DNA of 64,000 nt from Winogradskyella flava (GTDB lineage Bacteria > Bacteroidota > Bacteroidia > Flavobacteriales > Flavobacteriaceae), in NCBI RefSeq assembly GCF_014243395.1, contig NZ_JACLCP010000003.1:186001-250000 (forward strand), given 5' to 3'. Numbering within the stretch: position 1 is the stretch's first letter; each line of letters starts with the position of its first letter. The notes beneath the pieces were generated by a model. It did no database searches, was not told where the DNA came from, and worked only from the letters and a program-made list of their open reading frames with translations. The position numbers and the translations under genes were made by a program. Positions 27,119 to 35,188 of the stretch are shown in pieces.

Positions 27119-27644
27119 TTTCTTGGGTTATAGTATTTAATGTTACTTCGCAAATTAATGGAATATTCGTTCCTATTTTGTCTTCGTCACCATAGTAGCC
27201 ATATGCTTTTTGTGACGGAAAAATAAAGGTGACACGTTCTTCAGGTTTCATGAGTTTGAGACCTTCACGCAGACCTGTGAATAATTCCTGCTTATCCATG
27301 ATATAGGTTCTGTTGGCATTACCGTAAATCTCGGTACCGTTAATGTCAGAAACATTATAATCGAAATCCACTAGATCACCAAACTGGGGTTGTAAAGTAT
27401 CATTCTCTATCTTGGTATTGTAGTAGTACCAAAATCCACTTTCTGAAGCGATATAATCCTTATCTGGATTGTTCTTGATAATCTCTTGGATAAGGCTTTT
27501 CTCTTTTTCGTTGAGCTTTATGTTACGTTCGGCAGATTCTTTTAAGAATGAACCAGATTGAACGGACTCTGGTAGTCGCGCTTCGGGCGATTTACAGCCG
27601 AAACATAAGAATAATACAACGATTATGGTATGTAGGTTTTTCAT
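27111..27644 (-). CDS. gldI: Gliding motility-associated peptidylprolyl isomerase lipoprotein GldI
   Basis: About 177 residues from the ATG at 27644, chosen because the lipoprotein signal (MKNLHTIIVVLFLCFGC) begins there; the longer open frame lacks a plausible export signal. The C-terminal FKBP domain contains LVDFDYNVSDINGTEIYG, FTGLREGLKLMKPEERVTFIFPSQKAYGYYG and GTNIPLICEVTLN. In Flavobacterium johnsoniae gldI is required for gliding and T9SS function; here it sits between the DHH phosphoesterase and the second PPIase, translationally coupled to the latter (overlapping ATGATTAA). Confidence 0.9.
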   Translation of the reverse strand: MKNLHTIIVVLFLCFGCKSPEARLPESVQSGSFLKESAERNIKLNEKEKSLIQEIIKNNPDKDYIASESGFWYYYNTKIENDTLQPQFGDLVDFDYNVSDINGTEIYGNANRTYIMDKQELFTGLREGLKLMKPEERVTFIFPSQKAYGYYGDEDKIGTNIPLICEVTLNTITQEND

Positions 27645-27654
27645 ACTTAATGTT

Positions 27655-28686
27655 TTAATGCTCCTTAAGAGCTTGGGACAATTCCTCTTTATATTGGGGT
27701 AATATACTAATAAATTTATCAATCGTTGCTTCTAAGCTATCTTCGCTGCGTCCTCCAGCGGCATTATCATGGCCTCCACCGTTAAAATGACTTCTAGAAA
27801 ACTGATTAACCGAAAACGATCCTTTACTGCGGAACGATATCTTAATAATGTTCTCCTGCTTATTTTCCGTAAACATTGCGGCAAAAATAATACCCTTTAA
27901 TGACAGTCCATAATTCACGAAACCTTCTGTATCGCCTTTTTTAAAGTTGAATTCATCCAGCTCCGCTTGCGATAAGGTGATATAAGCTGTTCCTAATTCT
28001 GGTATCACTTTTAGGTTTTGCATGGCTCGCCCCAATAATTGTAAACGACTATAACTGTTGGTGTCGAATACGTTATTATGGATTTGTGCATTATTGGCAC
28101 CTTTGGCAATTAAATGACTAATGACTTCGTGTGTTCTGCTTGTGGTTGATGGAAATCGAAACGAACCCGTATCTGTCATAATACCAACATAGAGACAAGT
28201 CGCCATGTTTGATGTTATTTCGTTCGCATCACCCAACATGTCAATAAAGTTATAGACCATTTCGCAGGTTGATGACATGCGCACATCCGAATAGGTGTAC
28301 TTGGCATAATCGTCAGGTTGTTGGTGATGATCTATCATGATTTTTGTGCAATCAGATTGCTCTAGTGACTTTGCCATGTCACCTGCACGATGAAAGGCAT
28401 TAAAATCCAAAGTAAAGATAAGATCGGCTGTATCAATTAAAGCCTGACTTTCTTCTGCTTGATTTTCGAAGATGACCACGGAATCGTCACCTGGTAACCA
28501 TTTTAGGAAATCAGGATAATCGTTAGGTGCAATGACAGTAGCATCATGACCATAAGCCTTTAAATAATGATATAAGCCCAAAGTAGAACCCATGGCATCA
28601 CCATCTGGATTTTTATGTGGTACAATCACAATGCTTTGCGGTCGGCGCAATAGGTCTTTGATCTCTGGAATCTGTGCTTTAATCAT
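27655..28686 (-). CDS. nrnA: DHH family phosphoesterase, bifunctional oligoribonuclease/PAP phosphatase (NrnA type)
   Basis: 343 residues. DHH motifs: PHKNPDGDAMGSTLGL (about 23-38), LDFNAFHRAG (about 93-102), the DHH itself in MIDHHQQPDDYA (about 117-128), and MTDTGSFRFPSTTSRTHEV (about 171-189). The DHHA1 nucleic-acid-binding domain ends with RSHFNGGGHDNAAGGR (about 303-318). NrnA proteins degrade nano-RNA and dephosphorylate 3'-phosphoadenosine-5'-phosphate in the cytoplasm. First gene of the operon with gldI and the PPIase (10-base gap). Confidence 0.93.
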   Translation of the reverse strand: MIKAQIPEIKDLLRRPQSIVIVPHKNPDGDAMGSTLGLYHYLKAYGHDATVIAPNDYPDFLKWLPGDDSVVIFENQAEESQALIDTADLIFTLDFNAFHRAGDMAKSLEQSDCTKIMIDHHQQPDDYAKYTYSDVRMSSTCEMVYNFIDMLGDANEITSNMATCLYVGIMTDTGSFRFPSTTSRTHEVISHLIAKGANNAQIHNNVFDTNSYSRLQLLGRAMQNLKVIPELGTAYITLSQAELDEFNFKKGDTEGFVNYGLSLKGIIFAAMFTENKQENIIKISFRSKGSFSVNQFSRSHFNGGGHDNAAGGRSEDSLEATIDKFISILPQYKEELSQALKEH

Positions 28687-28868
28687 AAGCAGCGAATTTA
28701 CAATTTTTAGGTGTTTTGAAAACCATTTTAATATGAAATTAAGATTCGATGTTGTTAAGAGTGATTATAATACAGAGGTTCTCGATACAAAATTGCAGAA
28801 AAAGCAATTTTACTTCAACTGACAACATGGGTTTGATTAGAATGATGATTCTATTTTTAATACTATAA

Positions 28869-28985
28869 TGTCACTTCGAGTGATTCTGAAGGATGAGGAA
28901 TTGTATCGAGAAGTATTTGGAACTAGAAACCTGTTCTCGATACAAATTTTATCTGCTGTCGCATCTAAAATTCACTCGAACTGAC
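28869..28985. repeat. TGTCACTTCGAGTGA palindromic-end repeat, copy 1
   Basis: About 117 bases starting TGTCACTTCGAGTGATTC and ending TTCACTCGAACTGACA, whose complement restates the start. Inside it carries GTATCGAGAAGT and TTCTCGATAC in inverse order, so the whole element can fold on itself. The following copy begins 45 bases later. The surrounding region 28687..29280 has no credible gene; a weak fragment of the same type lies at 28771..28822 and another at 29177..29215. Confidence 0.75.
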
Positions 28986-29029
28986 AGAAGAACTATTTTT
29001 TCACTTTGATTTTTTATTATTACCTATTT

Positions 29030-29143
29030 GTCACTTCGAGTGATTCTGAAGGATGAAGAATTGTATCGAGAAGTATTTGGAACAAACCTGTTCTCAATAC
29101 AAATTTTATCTGCTCTCGCATCTAAAATTCACTCGAACTCACA
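29030..29143. repeat. TGTCACTTCGAGTGA palindromic-end repeat, copy 2
   Basis: Tandem near-copy of 28869..28985 in the same orientation, differing at a few bases and by a small deletion in the middle. Same inverted ends. Confidence 0.75.
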
Positions 29144-29285
29144 TCGAGGTTTAGATTAGCTTTCAGAATTAAGCACTTGTCGCTTCGAGAGTGCTTCGAC
29201 AAGCTCAGCATTACACCTTAGCGACCGCTTGGAGAGTGCTTGAACAGACGTCTATATTGTAACATTAATTTAATAAAGCCTTGTC

Positions 29286-29315
29286 TTGATAAATTAAAGA
29301 AATGCATTACTTTTG
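29286..29315 (+). promoter_or_regulatory. ndk promoter (TTG-N19-TACTTTTG)
   Basis: TTG at 29286..29288 and TACTTTTG at 29308..29315, separated by 19 bases, match the Bacteroidota primary sigma consensus TTG-N17..23-TAnnTTTG exactly. The start site would fall near 29322, giving a leader of about 50 bases. The best promoter in the window. Confidence 0.75.
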
Positions 29316-29371
29316 CATCCACATTCGCAGAAGCGTTTTTTGCGAAGGCGAACAAAATTAAAAAATTATAC

Positions 29372-29791
29372 ATGGCAACTAACAGAACATTTACAATGTT
29401 AAAGCCAGATGCTGTTGAAAAAGGACACATTGGCGCAATATTAGAAAAGATTACAGCTTCAGGATTTAGAATCGTAGCAATGAAGTTAACCCAAATGACG
29501 ACGGCTGATGCTGAAGAGTTTTATGGTATCCATAAAGAGCGTCCATTTTTTGGTGAATTGGTAGAATATATGACTCGTGGCCCAATCGTTGCAGCCATCT
29601 TAGAGAAAGATAATGCTGTTGAAGATTTTAGAACCTTAATTGGTGCGACTAATCCGGCGGATGCAGCAGAAGGAACGATCCGTAAATTATATGCAGCTTC
29701 TATTGGCGAAAATGCAGTACACGGAAGTGACAGCGATGACAACGCAGCTATTGAAGGAGCGTTTCATTTCTCTGGTAGAGAGATGTTTTAA
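29372..29791 (+). CDS. ndk: Nucleoside diphosphate kinase
   Basis: 139 residues from the ATG at 29372; the upstream in-frame extension is not protein-like and contains the promoter. The enzyme transfers phosphate between nucleoside tri- and diphosphates. [24 protein letters not shown] opens the family fold, and the phosphate-carrying histidine lies in [16 protein letters not shown] (about 114-129). Length and C-terminus (HFSGREMF) are typical of flavobacterial Ndk. Its last 22 bases are duplicated 2.6 kb downstream. Confidence 0.97.
   Translation: MATNRTFTMLKPDAVEKGHIGAILEKITASGFRIVAMKLTQMTTADAEEFYGIHKERPFFGELVEYMTRGPIVAAILEKDNAVEDFRTLIGATNPADAAEGTIRKLYAASIGENAVHGSDSDDNAAIEGAFHFSGREMF
29770..29791 (+). 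repeat. Direct repeat at the ndk 3' end (left copy)
   Basis: The last 22 bases of ndk, ending in GAGATGTTTTAA and including the stop codon, are repeated without change at 32349..32370. In both places they are followed by TATAATATTGAAAA and a GACCATC hairpin. Left copy of an apparent duplication that brackets the genes at 29828..32230. Confidence 0.75.
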
Positions 29792-29815
29792 TAACATACC
29801 TCTATATAATATTGA

Positions 29816-29845
29816 AAAGACCATCTGTTAGGATGGTTTTTTTTT
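29816..29845 (+). terminator. ndk terminator
   Basis: Stem ACCATC/GATGGT with a short loop and a run of nine T. The T run is read on the other strand as the final lysine codons of the serine hydrolase gene, whose stop lies at 29828. Confidence 0.8.
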
Positions 29846-31567
29846 GTTTAAGTTTTGAAAACTTAGGGCTAAAAACACAAACCATAGTGACCATCCTAGA
29901 TATAGAATTCTTTGAATAATACCCATGTAATTGAAAACGAACTCTGGATCTACTGATCTTATTGCTATTAAACAAATTGAAACTATGGTTAAAAAAATAC
30001 TCAATAAGGCTAAACGTCTTATTCCATAAATTTGAGATTTTCTCCAAAGAAAAATAGCAGTTATTGGACTTAAGGCGCTAAGAATAATAATATTTGTAAA
30101 CAGTGAGTAGAGTTCATTTGGAAAGGGAAATAATGAAGCTCCTATCATTGCTATAGGGACAAATAATAACAACATAGCAGGTATTACATTTATCTGATGT
30201 CGCTTACAGTTCTTGTAGATTATTAAAAAGAAAAGTATAGAAAGCAAAGCCGTTGTAAATTGTATGCTTGCCATAAAAGTTCCAGAACTGCTGTAGAATG
30301 CGTCTAATGCTGTTATAGGTTCAGAAAGGTAATTGTAATTCTCACGTAATAGCCCCGAAATAAATGATCCGATCCAAAAAATAAGCGGAGTTATGAAGCC
30401 TAAATAGATTAGATTTCTGGAGGTCAATACTTTGCTAAATCTGAACCTTAAAATAGAATAACATAAAAGACCAATAATTAGGATTACCAGCCCTTGTACA
30501 TTTCTATTCATAGATACTGCAAAAGGTTTGTTATGATATATCTTTAGAACATTATCAAGTATTTCTTCTTTTCTAATGACGATGCCGTTTGTTGCATAAG
30601 CTATAGTTAGCTCCTCTTTTGGGTAATAGAAAAGACTCGACTCAGAGATCCAACCACCAGTATGCCCAAAGCCCTCACTATCTAAAAACTGTGTTTTCAT
30701 AATACCTAGTCTATAAGAGTCATTGCCCTCAAGCATATTAGAAAGACCTTGTTCTGAAATTAACTTGCCATCAAATAAGGCTTCAATAAATAGTGCCATG
30801 TCTTCCATAGTGGCTACAATGCCTCCATCAGCTGTTTCTATATGATTGTTATAATCTGCTTCGCCATCAACGGGTATCCAACTACCATTAAAATTATAGG
30901 TATTTGCTATGTTTTTTAAGTTTTTTACGGTTTGCGTTCCGAAGTAGGTGTTTCTAAGTTTAAGCTTCGATAAGATTCTGTTACTCAAAGCTGTTTCAAA
31001 ATTCACACTATCTAGGGTTTCAATAATGTACCCTAAAAATAAGTAATTGGAATTACTGTATCTGAAGTTTTCTCCAGGTTTAAAATTAGGTGTAAATGTT
31101 CCTATAAGTTCAGCGATACTGTCTTTACTCTGAATATCTCTAAGTTTAATGTCTTTTTCAATATCATTGACATAATCAAAAATCCCGCTTCTATGGCAGA
31201 GCATTTGCCTAATGGTTATTTTTTTTGAATTTGGTATTTGAGGATAGAACGTATTTAATGTCGTATCTAATGATAGTTTCCCTTCTTCTATAAGTTGAAA
31301 GATCATTACAGCCGTATACGTCTTTGTAATAGACCATATCTTATAGTGCGTTGCCGTAGTAGATTTTTCTTTGTCGTTACCATTAATGGTTTTATAGCCT
31401 ATAGCATTGGAGTATAGTATTTTCCCATTTTTTGAAATAGCAATACTGCCCATGGCTTCATTACGATGTTCTAGGGAAGAAAAGTAACTGTCTAGTTGCT
31501 CTGTATTTATGTTTTGGGCGTAAGTATAACTAGATATTAGTGCTATAAAGACAAATAAATATTTCAT
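29828..31567 (-). CDS. Serine hydrolase (beta-lactamase/PBP fold) with C-terminal membrane domain
   Basis: 579 residues with a signal peptide (MKYLFVFIALISSYTYAQ). The class C beta-lactamase-like domain (about 25-355) has SxxK in KIWSITKTYTA (about 83), YxN in RYSNSNY (about 166) and HTGG (about 300). About 370-575 forms six transmembrane helices, so the enzyme is anchored with its catalytic domain outside the cytoplasm. Substrate unknown; related proteins cleave D-amino peptides or esters. Its last codons run into the ndk terminator, as if the gene had been inserted there. The HTH gene at 31670..32230 precedes it on the same strand. Confidence 0.85.
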   Translation of the reverse strand: MKYLFVFIALISSYTYAQNINTEQLDSYFSSLEHRNEAMGSIAISKNGKILYSNAIGYKTINGNDKEKSTTATHYKIWSITKTYTAVMIFQLIEEGKLSLDTTLNTFYPQIPNSKKITIRQMLCHRSGIFDYVNDIEKDIKLRDIQSKDSIAELIGTFTPNFKPGENFRYSNSNYLFLGYIIETLDSVNFETALSNRILSKLKLRNTYFGTQTVKNLKNIANTYNFNGSWIPVDGEADYNNHIETADGGIVATMEDMALFIEALFDGKLISEQGLSNMLEGNDSYRLGIMKTQFLDSEGFGHTGGWISESSLFYYPKEELTIAYATNGIVIRKEEILDNVLKIYHNKPFAVSMNRNVQGLVILIIGLLCYSILRFRFSKVLTSRNLIYLGFITPLIFWIGSFISGLLRENYNYLSEPITALDAFYSSSGTFMASIQFTTALLSILFFLIIYKNCKRHQINVIPAMLLLFVPIAMIGASLFPFPNELYSLFTNIIILSALSPITAIFLWRKSQIYGIRRLALLSIFLTIVSICLIAIRSVDPEFVFNYMGIIQRILYLGWSLWFVFLALSFQNLNKKKPS

Positions 31568-31669
31568 ATTCTAAGTGGTTTTGAATAAGCTCAAAAGTAT
31601 TTGAATATGAAACTTGATATCATAAAAGTCAGCTGTCAATAACCCGACATTTACCTGACAAAGGTTATG

Positions 31670-32230
31670 TTATATAAGGTCTGGGAAGATTTTTAAAATC
31701 TTTCTATTGCGATCTAAATCTCTTGAAGTCTTGATCACTATTAAAATAGAAACAAGAGTGTACATAAAATAAATGATGGGTACAGGTTTAGGGATCGCGC
31801 CATTACCTCTTCCCATAAGTAAAAAGATTGAGACTGATAAAAAAACGAGGAAAAATGTGCTTAGTATTTGAATGCTAATTATTCTTTTACCAATAGTTTT
31901 TACATAATCGTTTTTTATGTTGAAAAAATAAACTAGTGTTGGAAGAATTAAATTTCCAAAAGGTAGCATTAGAACACTTAGAATACTAAAATTCATAAGT
32001 TTTACTTTATGCAAATCATCATAAGGTTCTTGAATCTCAGATTGCGATATTACAATGTCTGAACTTTTAACCTCTAATGCTTTGGCCAATGTTTTTATGG
32101 TATGAGCACTTCCAGGTGTTAAACCCTTTTCGAGGCGTTGTATGGTTCTCACCGATATACCTGAATGCTCAGACAACTCCTCTTGGGTTAAGTTTTTTGC
32201 TTTCCTATGTGCTTTTAGGCTGTTTGGCAC
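31670..32230 (-). CDS. XRE family HTH regulator with C-terminal membrane segments
   Basis: 186 residues starting from a GTG. The N-terminal HTH_3 domain is clear: SLKAHRKAKNLTQEELSEHSGISVRTIQRLEKG (about 4-36) followed by the IKTLAKALEVKSSDIV helix. The C-terminal half has three transmembrane helices (about 78-97, 112-133, 145-162). Membrane-tethered HTH proteins of this layout are common in Bacteroidota. It is 102 bases upstream of the serine hydrolase and is probably its regulator. Both lie between the two copies of the ndk 3' end. Confidence 0.85.
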   Translation of the reverse strand: MPNSLKAHRKAKNLTQEELSEHSGISVRTIQRLEKGLTPGSAHTIKTLAKALEVKSSDIVISQSEIQEPYDDLHKVKLMNFSILSVLMLPFGNLILPTLVYFFNIKNDYVKTIGKRIISIQILSTFFLVFLSVSIFLLMGRGNGAIPKPVPIIYFMYTLVSILIVIKTSRDLDRNRKILKIFPDLI

Positions 32231-32348
32231 TGCGATATTTTTAGTTATATGGTTAATAGATGCAAAATGTGCTATGACATATATATGACTTACAAATCCA
32301 TACCATTCAAATATAAATAAAAAGCACTAATGCTAAACTTGATTGTTA

Positions 32349-32370
32349 CTCTGGTAGAGAGATGTTTTAA
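32349..32370 (+). repeat. Direct repeat of the ndk 3' end (right copy)
   Basis: Exact copy of 29770..29791, still encoding YSGREMF and a stop codon but without an upstream ndk frame. It is followed by a second terminator hairpin. The rest of the gap 32231..32573 contains no gene. Confidence 0.75.
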
Positions 32371-32394
32371 GGCAAACACATTTTATAATATTGA

Positions 32395-32425
32395 AAAAGA
32401 CCATCCTAAAAGATGGTCTTTTTTT
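32395..32425 (+). terminator. Terminator following the duplicated ndk end
   Basis: Stem AAGACCATC/GATGGTCTT, loop CTAAAA and seven T. It is a stronger version of the hairpin after the functional ndk and probably represents the original ndk terminator. Confidence 0.85.
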
Positions 32426-32573
32426 GTGTATTACATTTTTTGCACCGATATATTGGCCGTGGCTAATTACTTTGTTTAATTTATCCAAGTGGTAAATAAC
32501 ATACTTAGCATGAGGTTATTAATATTTTTTTTTAAATTGTTAGAATTTTCCATAAATTCTAAGTTTTAACTAT

Positions 32574-33371
32574 ATGAAAGAAGTAAATAAACAGTTAATA
32601 CCAATTGCATGTACCTTATTAACAATTCTACCAGTTATTTATTTTGCAAAAAATAATTCAGATACAGATCCAAACTATGCATATCTTTTAAACGCCTATT
32701 TAATTGTTATTATTTCAATAGTAATAATGCTTTTTATAGCCGCCTTTTTTGGAGATTTAATTCTAGCACTATTTAGAAAACAGTTGGATAATTATACAAA
32801 TTTCATTTATCAGAGATATAAGACAGCTATCGAATATATTGATGTTAACGGAAAAACTGTTTCGCTTAATACTACCATTTACATAACTAATCTCAATTTT
32901 TTCTCAAAGAAAAAAACAACATCTAATGAACTCGTCACTGATGGATACGGAAAAATTGAACCAGAATCTGGCACTGGAATTAATACTAGATTAGTAAGGA
33001 AAAAGGATTTTGAACTCAGTTATGAAACAAATATATCAAAGAAGAACACCATAAAGAATGAGCATTACACGACATTCGGTGCTAAGTATTTAGATACTTT
33101 TTGTAAAGAAGGAAGTAATTTTTGGCAAATTCAACCAAAGCACTATTGTAAATTCTATGAATTTATATTGATATATCCTGATTCAAGTAAAGAGATTGAG
33201 CTAAACTTTAGAATAGGCGATCGATGTAAAGATGGTACTTGTGAGAATTGGAGAATAGATAGTGAGACCGATTACACCACTTACACTAGATTTGGTAAAA
33301 AAATTGCAAAAGTTTTGTTTTACAATATTTCAAACTCAGAGGTTCGATATATTTCTTGGAACTTCTTTTAA
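32574..33371 (+). CDS. Membrane protein of unknown function
   Basis: 265 residues. Two transmembrane helices lie at the N-terminus (about 8-24 and 38-65), followed by a soluble domain of about 190 residues with FWQIQPKHYCKFYEFILIYPDSSKEIELNF and a small cysteine motif (GDRCKDGTCENW, about 216-227). I do not recognise a family. It is the only plus-strand gene between ndk and the DUF2141 gene and has no partner. AT content is higher than in the conserved blocks. A promoter was not found. Confidence 0.7.
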   Translation: MKEVNKQLIPIACTLLTILPVIYFAKNNSDTDPNYAYLLNAYLIVIISIVIMLFIAAFFGDLILALFRKQLDNYTNFIYQRYKTAIEYIDVNGKTVSLNTTIYITNLNFFSKKKTTSNELVTDGYGKIEPESGTGINTRLVRKKDFELSYETNISKKNTIKNEHYTTFGAKYLDTFCKEGSNFWQIQPKHYCKFYEFILIYPDSSKEIELNFRIGDRCKDGTCENWRIDSETDYTTYTRFGKKIAKVLFYNISNSEVRYISWNFF

Positions 33372-33563
33372 TTGCTACCTGGCATATATTGTTATGTTAC
33401 GTTTTAATTTATATTAATAATGTCAAATATCAAGCCAAAAGCCAAATAATGACATTTAGTCTAAAGCTTATAGACAAAGATATAGGTTTTTTTTAAATAT
33501 TCGATTAAAAGTTATTTTTATCGATGAAAAACGCTTTAAAACACAATTATACTCTTAGATTTA

Positions 33564-33646
33564 ATGGCTAACGCTCACTATTGCTGAATTGAAAATCCAC
33601 TAGGATTTTCAAAAGTAGGCGAGAACAGGCAATTACTTATAGCCAT
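33564..33646 (-). repeat. Imperfect palindrome left of the DUF6932 module
   Basis: Nested pairing: ATGGCTA (33564..33570) with TAGCCAT (33640..33646); ATTGCTG (33580..33586) with CAGGCAAT (33626..33633, one bulged base); GAAAATCC (33591..33598) with GGATTTTC (33603..33610). Its minus strand shares 16 of 19 bases (GGCTATAAGTAATTGCCTG) with the plus strand of the element at 35066, plus AGCGTTA at the far end. The nested arms with a bulged base recall integron attC sites, but the GTT core triplet is missing. Confidence 0.6.
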
Positions 33647-33663
33647 CCTAAGTTTGTTTTCTA

Positions 33664-34593
33664 TTAAATTTCTAACAAGTTATATTCAGTTTTCTCTTTC
33701 TGAGAAACTGTACTTATTATCGTCGTTTTAGTCATAGTAACATCTCTAAGCTCTCCAATATGAAATTCTTTAAGAATTTCCGTAAATGAACTTTCATATC
33801 TTACTGAAAAAATTTGACCTGTTTCAATATCTCTAATTTCAATTTTGTTTTTCAAACTCAATGTGATTAGTTCGGCTTGGAAGTTTAAAACTTCTGGCTC
33901 AGATACTTCTATACTTTTAAAAGTATTCGAGAACATTAAAATTTTGTCTTTATCTCCAATCCATTCTCTCGCCTCGTAATCTGGACTTTCCCAAGTCAGT
34001 TCAATTTCTAATTCATCTTTCACTAATTCGTCAAGAAATTTTGAAAAATATTTCGAGTTCTTAACACCAACTTTCTCGATGTTCTCCATCAACTCTATTT
34101 CATTATTCGAAGAAAACAACTCGAATGTGTTCTCTAATGAATTTTGAATTAGACTTTTACCAAAAATATCAGGACTTGTTTTGGCAGAAATATAGAATAT
34201 TGTAGAACCACTTGCCATTCCCTCAAGTCTTATATCAAGACTATTTTTTAAAATACTCTCAATTTTTTTGCCTCCTTTTTTTCCGTATTGAAGGAATTGA
34301 GAAGTTTTGTATAGTGCATTCGAAAAGGAATTGGTAATTCCTCCAACCGATTCTAATGGGAACGTTCCAAACCTAGCAATATTTCCTCTAAGTCTAAGAG
34401 CTATTATTTCTTTGTTTCTTTTAAGGTTGGCATCGTGTAATGATTTTTGAAGATTACTTATTTCTGATTTGTAATTTTCAATCTGTAACTTCAAAGCAAA
34501 GTCGTCTGGATTTCTTTTTAGCAGAGGCAAAAGTTCTTCAATCTGCGATTGAAGATATTCTATACTTTTATTTAACCTGCTAATTGACTCCAT
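33664..34593 (-). CDS. Unknown protein with N-terminal coiled coil, partner of the DUF6932 gene
   Basis: About 309 residues from the ATG at 34593; the TTG two codons earlier is an alternative. Residues about 1-65 are a coiled coil (NKSIEYLQSQIEELLPLLK ... NYKSEISNLQKSLHDANLK). A conserved-looking central part follows (LRLRGNIARFGTFPLESVGG, about 66-85; IRLEGMASGSTIFYISA, about 120-136), then a beta-rich C-terminal domain. No catalytic motif seen. Its start overlaps the end of the DUF6932 gene by 14 bases, so the two proteins are co-translated and probably act together. I cannot assign a function. Confidence 0.75.
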   Translation of the reverse strand: MESISRLNKSIEYLQSQIEELLPLLKRNPDDFALKLQIENYKSEISNLQKSLHDANLKRNKEIIALRLRGNIARFGTFPLESVGGITNSFSNALYKTSQFLQYGKKGGKKIESILKNSLDIRLEGMASGSTIFYISAKTSPDIFGKSLIQNSLENTFELFSSNNEIELMENIEKVGVKNSKYFSKFLDELVKDELEIELTWESPDYEAREWIGDKDKILMFSNTFKSIEVSEPEVLNFQAELITLSLKNKIEIRDIETGQIFSVRYESSFTEILKEFHIGELRDVTMTKTTIISTVSQKEKTEYNLLEI

Positions 34594-35035
34594 ATTCAAA
34601 TCTAGCTATTCCTTTCGGTACTTCGTTTCTTGTAAATCCAAACCAACCTCTCCAATAACTTCGGTTCTTTGCATCGTCGTTTGGACACAGCAAGATATCT
34701 AAATCATATCTTATTTTGGTCGTAGCTCGATGAAAAAGACTATTTATTATTTTCTTATCATCTATACTTAGTGCATTCATCTGATTTTTATCGTAAACTA
34801 TCAGTAAATCAATATCGTCAGGTTCATCTTTTAAGGTTAAAAAAGACCCATCTAGCCATACTTCAAATTTTGCATTTACTTTTGATAATTCAGTCAAAAA
34901 AATTCTCAATTGACTAACCAAATGACTTCTTCTTGCATTGTTTGAGAAATTATCAACGAACAGATTGTCTAAATTATCTAATTCAATGTCGTGAAATCCT
35001 GCTGGTAAAAGTGGGGCGTATTCTGGTTTAGTCAT
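34580..35035 (-). CDS. DUF6932 nucleotidyltransferase-like protein
   Basis: 151 residues. The signature of a minimal nucleotidyltransferase is visible: WLDGSFLTLKDEPDDIDLLIVY, with G63-S64 and the metal-binding D74 and D76, and a possible third acid in RYDLDILLCP (about 108-112). The opening PLLPAGFHDI and the closing WRGWFGFTRNEVPKGI are those of DUF6932. Proteins of this fold in bacteria include AbiEii-type and MNT-type toxins or antitoxins that modify RNA or proteins. Here it is the first gene of a two-gene unit with the coiled-coil protein. Function is inferred only. Confidence 0.75.
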   Translation of the reverse strand: MTKPEYAPLLPAGFHDIELDNLDNLFVDNFSNNARRSHLVSQLRIFLTELSKVNAKFEVWLDGSFLTLKDEPDDIDLLIVYDKNQMNALSIDDKKIINSLFHRATTKIRYDLDILLCPNDDAKNRSYWRGWFGFTRNEVPKGIARFEYGVN

Positions 35036-35065
35036 TCGTTTGTTTTACTTACTGCCAATGGTCTT

Positions 35066-35186
35066 AGCTATGAGTAGTTGCCTGGTTTAGCAATTAAATT
35101 TGCAAGTACACGCCAAGCTGAAAATATATGAGTATTTTCGAGTTTACATGAAATTAGCTCTTTATCATTTTAGTTTGTTAGCGTTA
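35066..35186 (+). repeat. Palindromic element right of the DUF6932 module
   Basis: Begins AGCTATGAGTAGTTGCCTG (35066..35084), includes a hairpin GAAAATA/TATTTTC (35120..35139) and ends AGCGTTA (35180..35186). These three parts occur in the same order on the minus strand of 33564..33646, so the two elements are inverted relative to each other and bracket the two-gene module. Confidence 0.6.
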
Positions 35187-35188
35187 AT

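Noticed and set aside
27645-27722. N-terminal extension of gldI
   Set aside because: It overlaps the DHH gene and would precede the lipoprotein signal; the ATG at 27644 places the signal peptide first.
28592-28822. Plus-strand ORF of 76 residues upstream of the DHH gene
   Set aside because: It overlaps the start of the DHH gene antisense and runs into an intergenic repeat fragment. No protein-like features.
29240-29371. N-terminal extension of ndk
   Set aside because: The extra 44 codons contain the promoter TTG-N19-TACTTTTG and do not match any Ndk N-terminus; the ATG at 29372 gives the normal length.
33564-35186. Integron with attC sites
   Set aside because: The palindromes have attC-like nesting but no GTTRRRY/RYYYAAC core, are inverted rather than tandem, and no integron integrase is present. 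Kept as repeats only.
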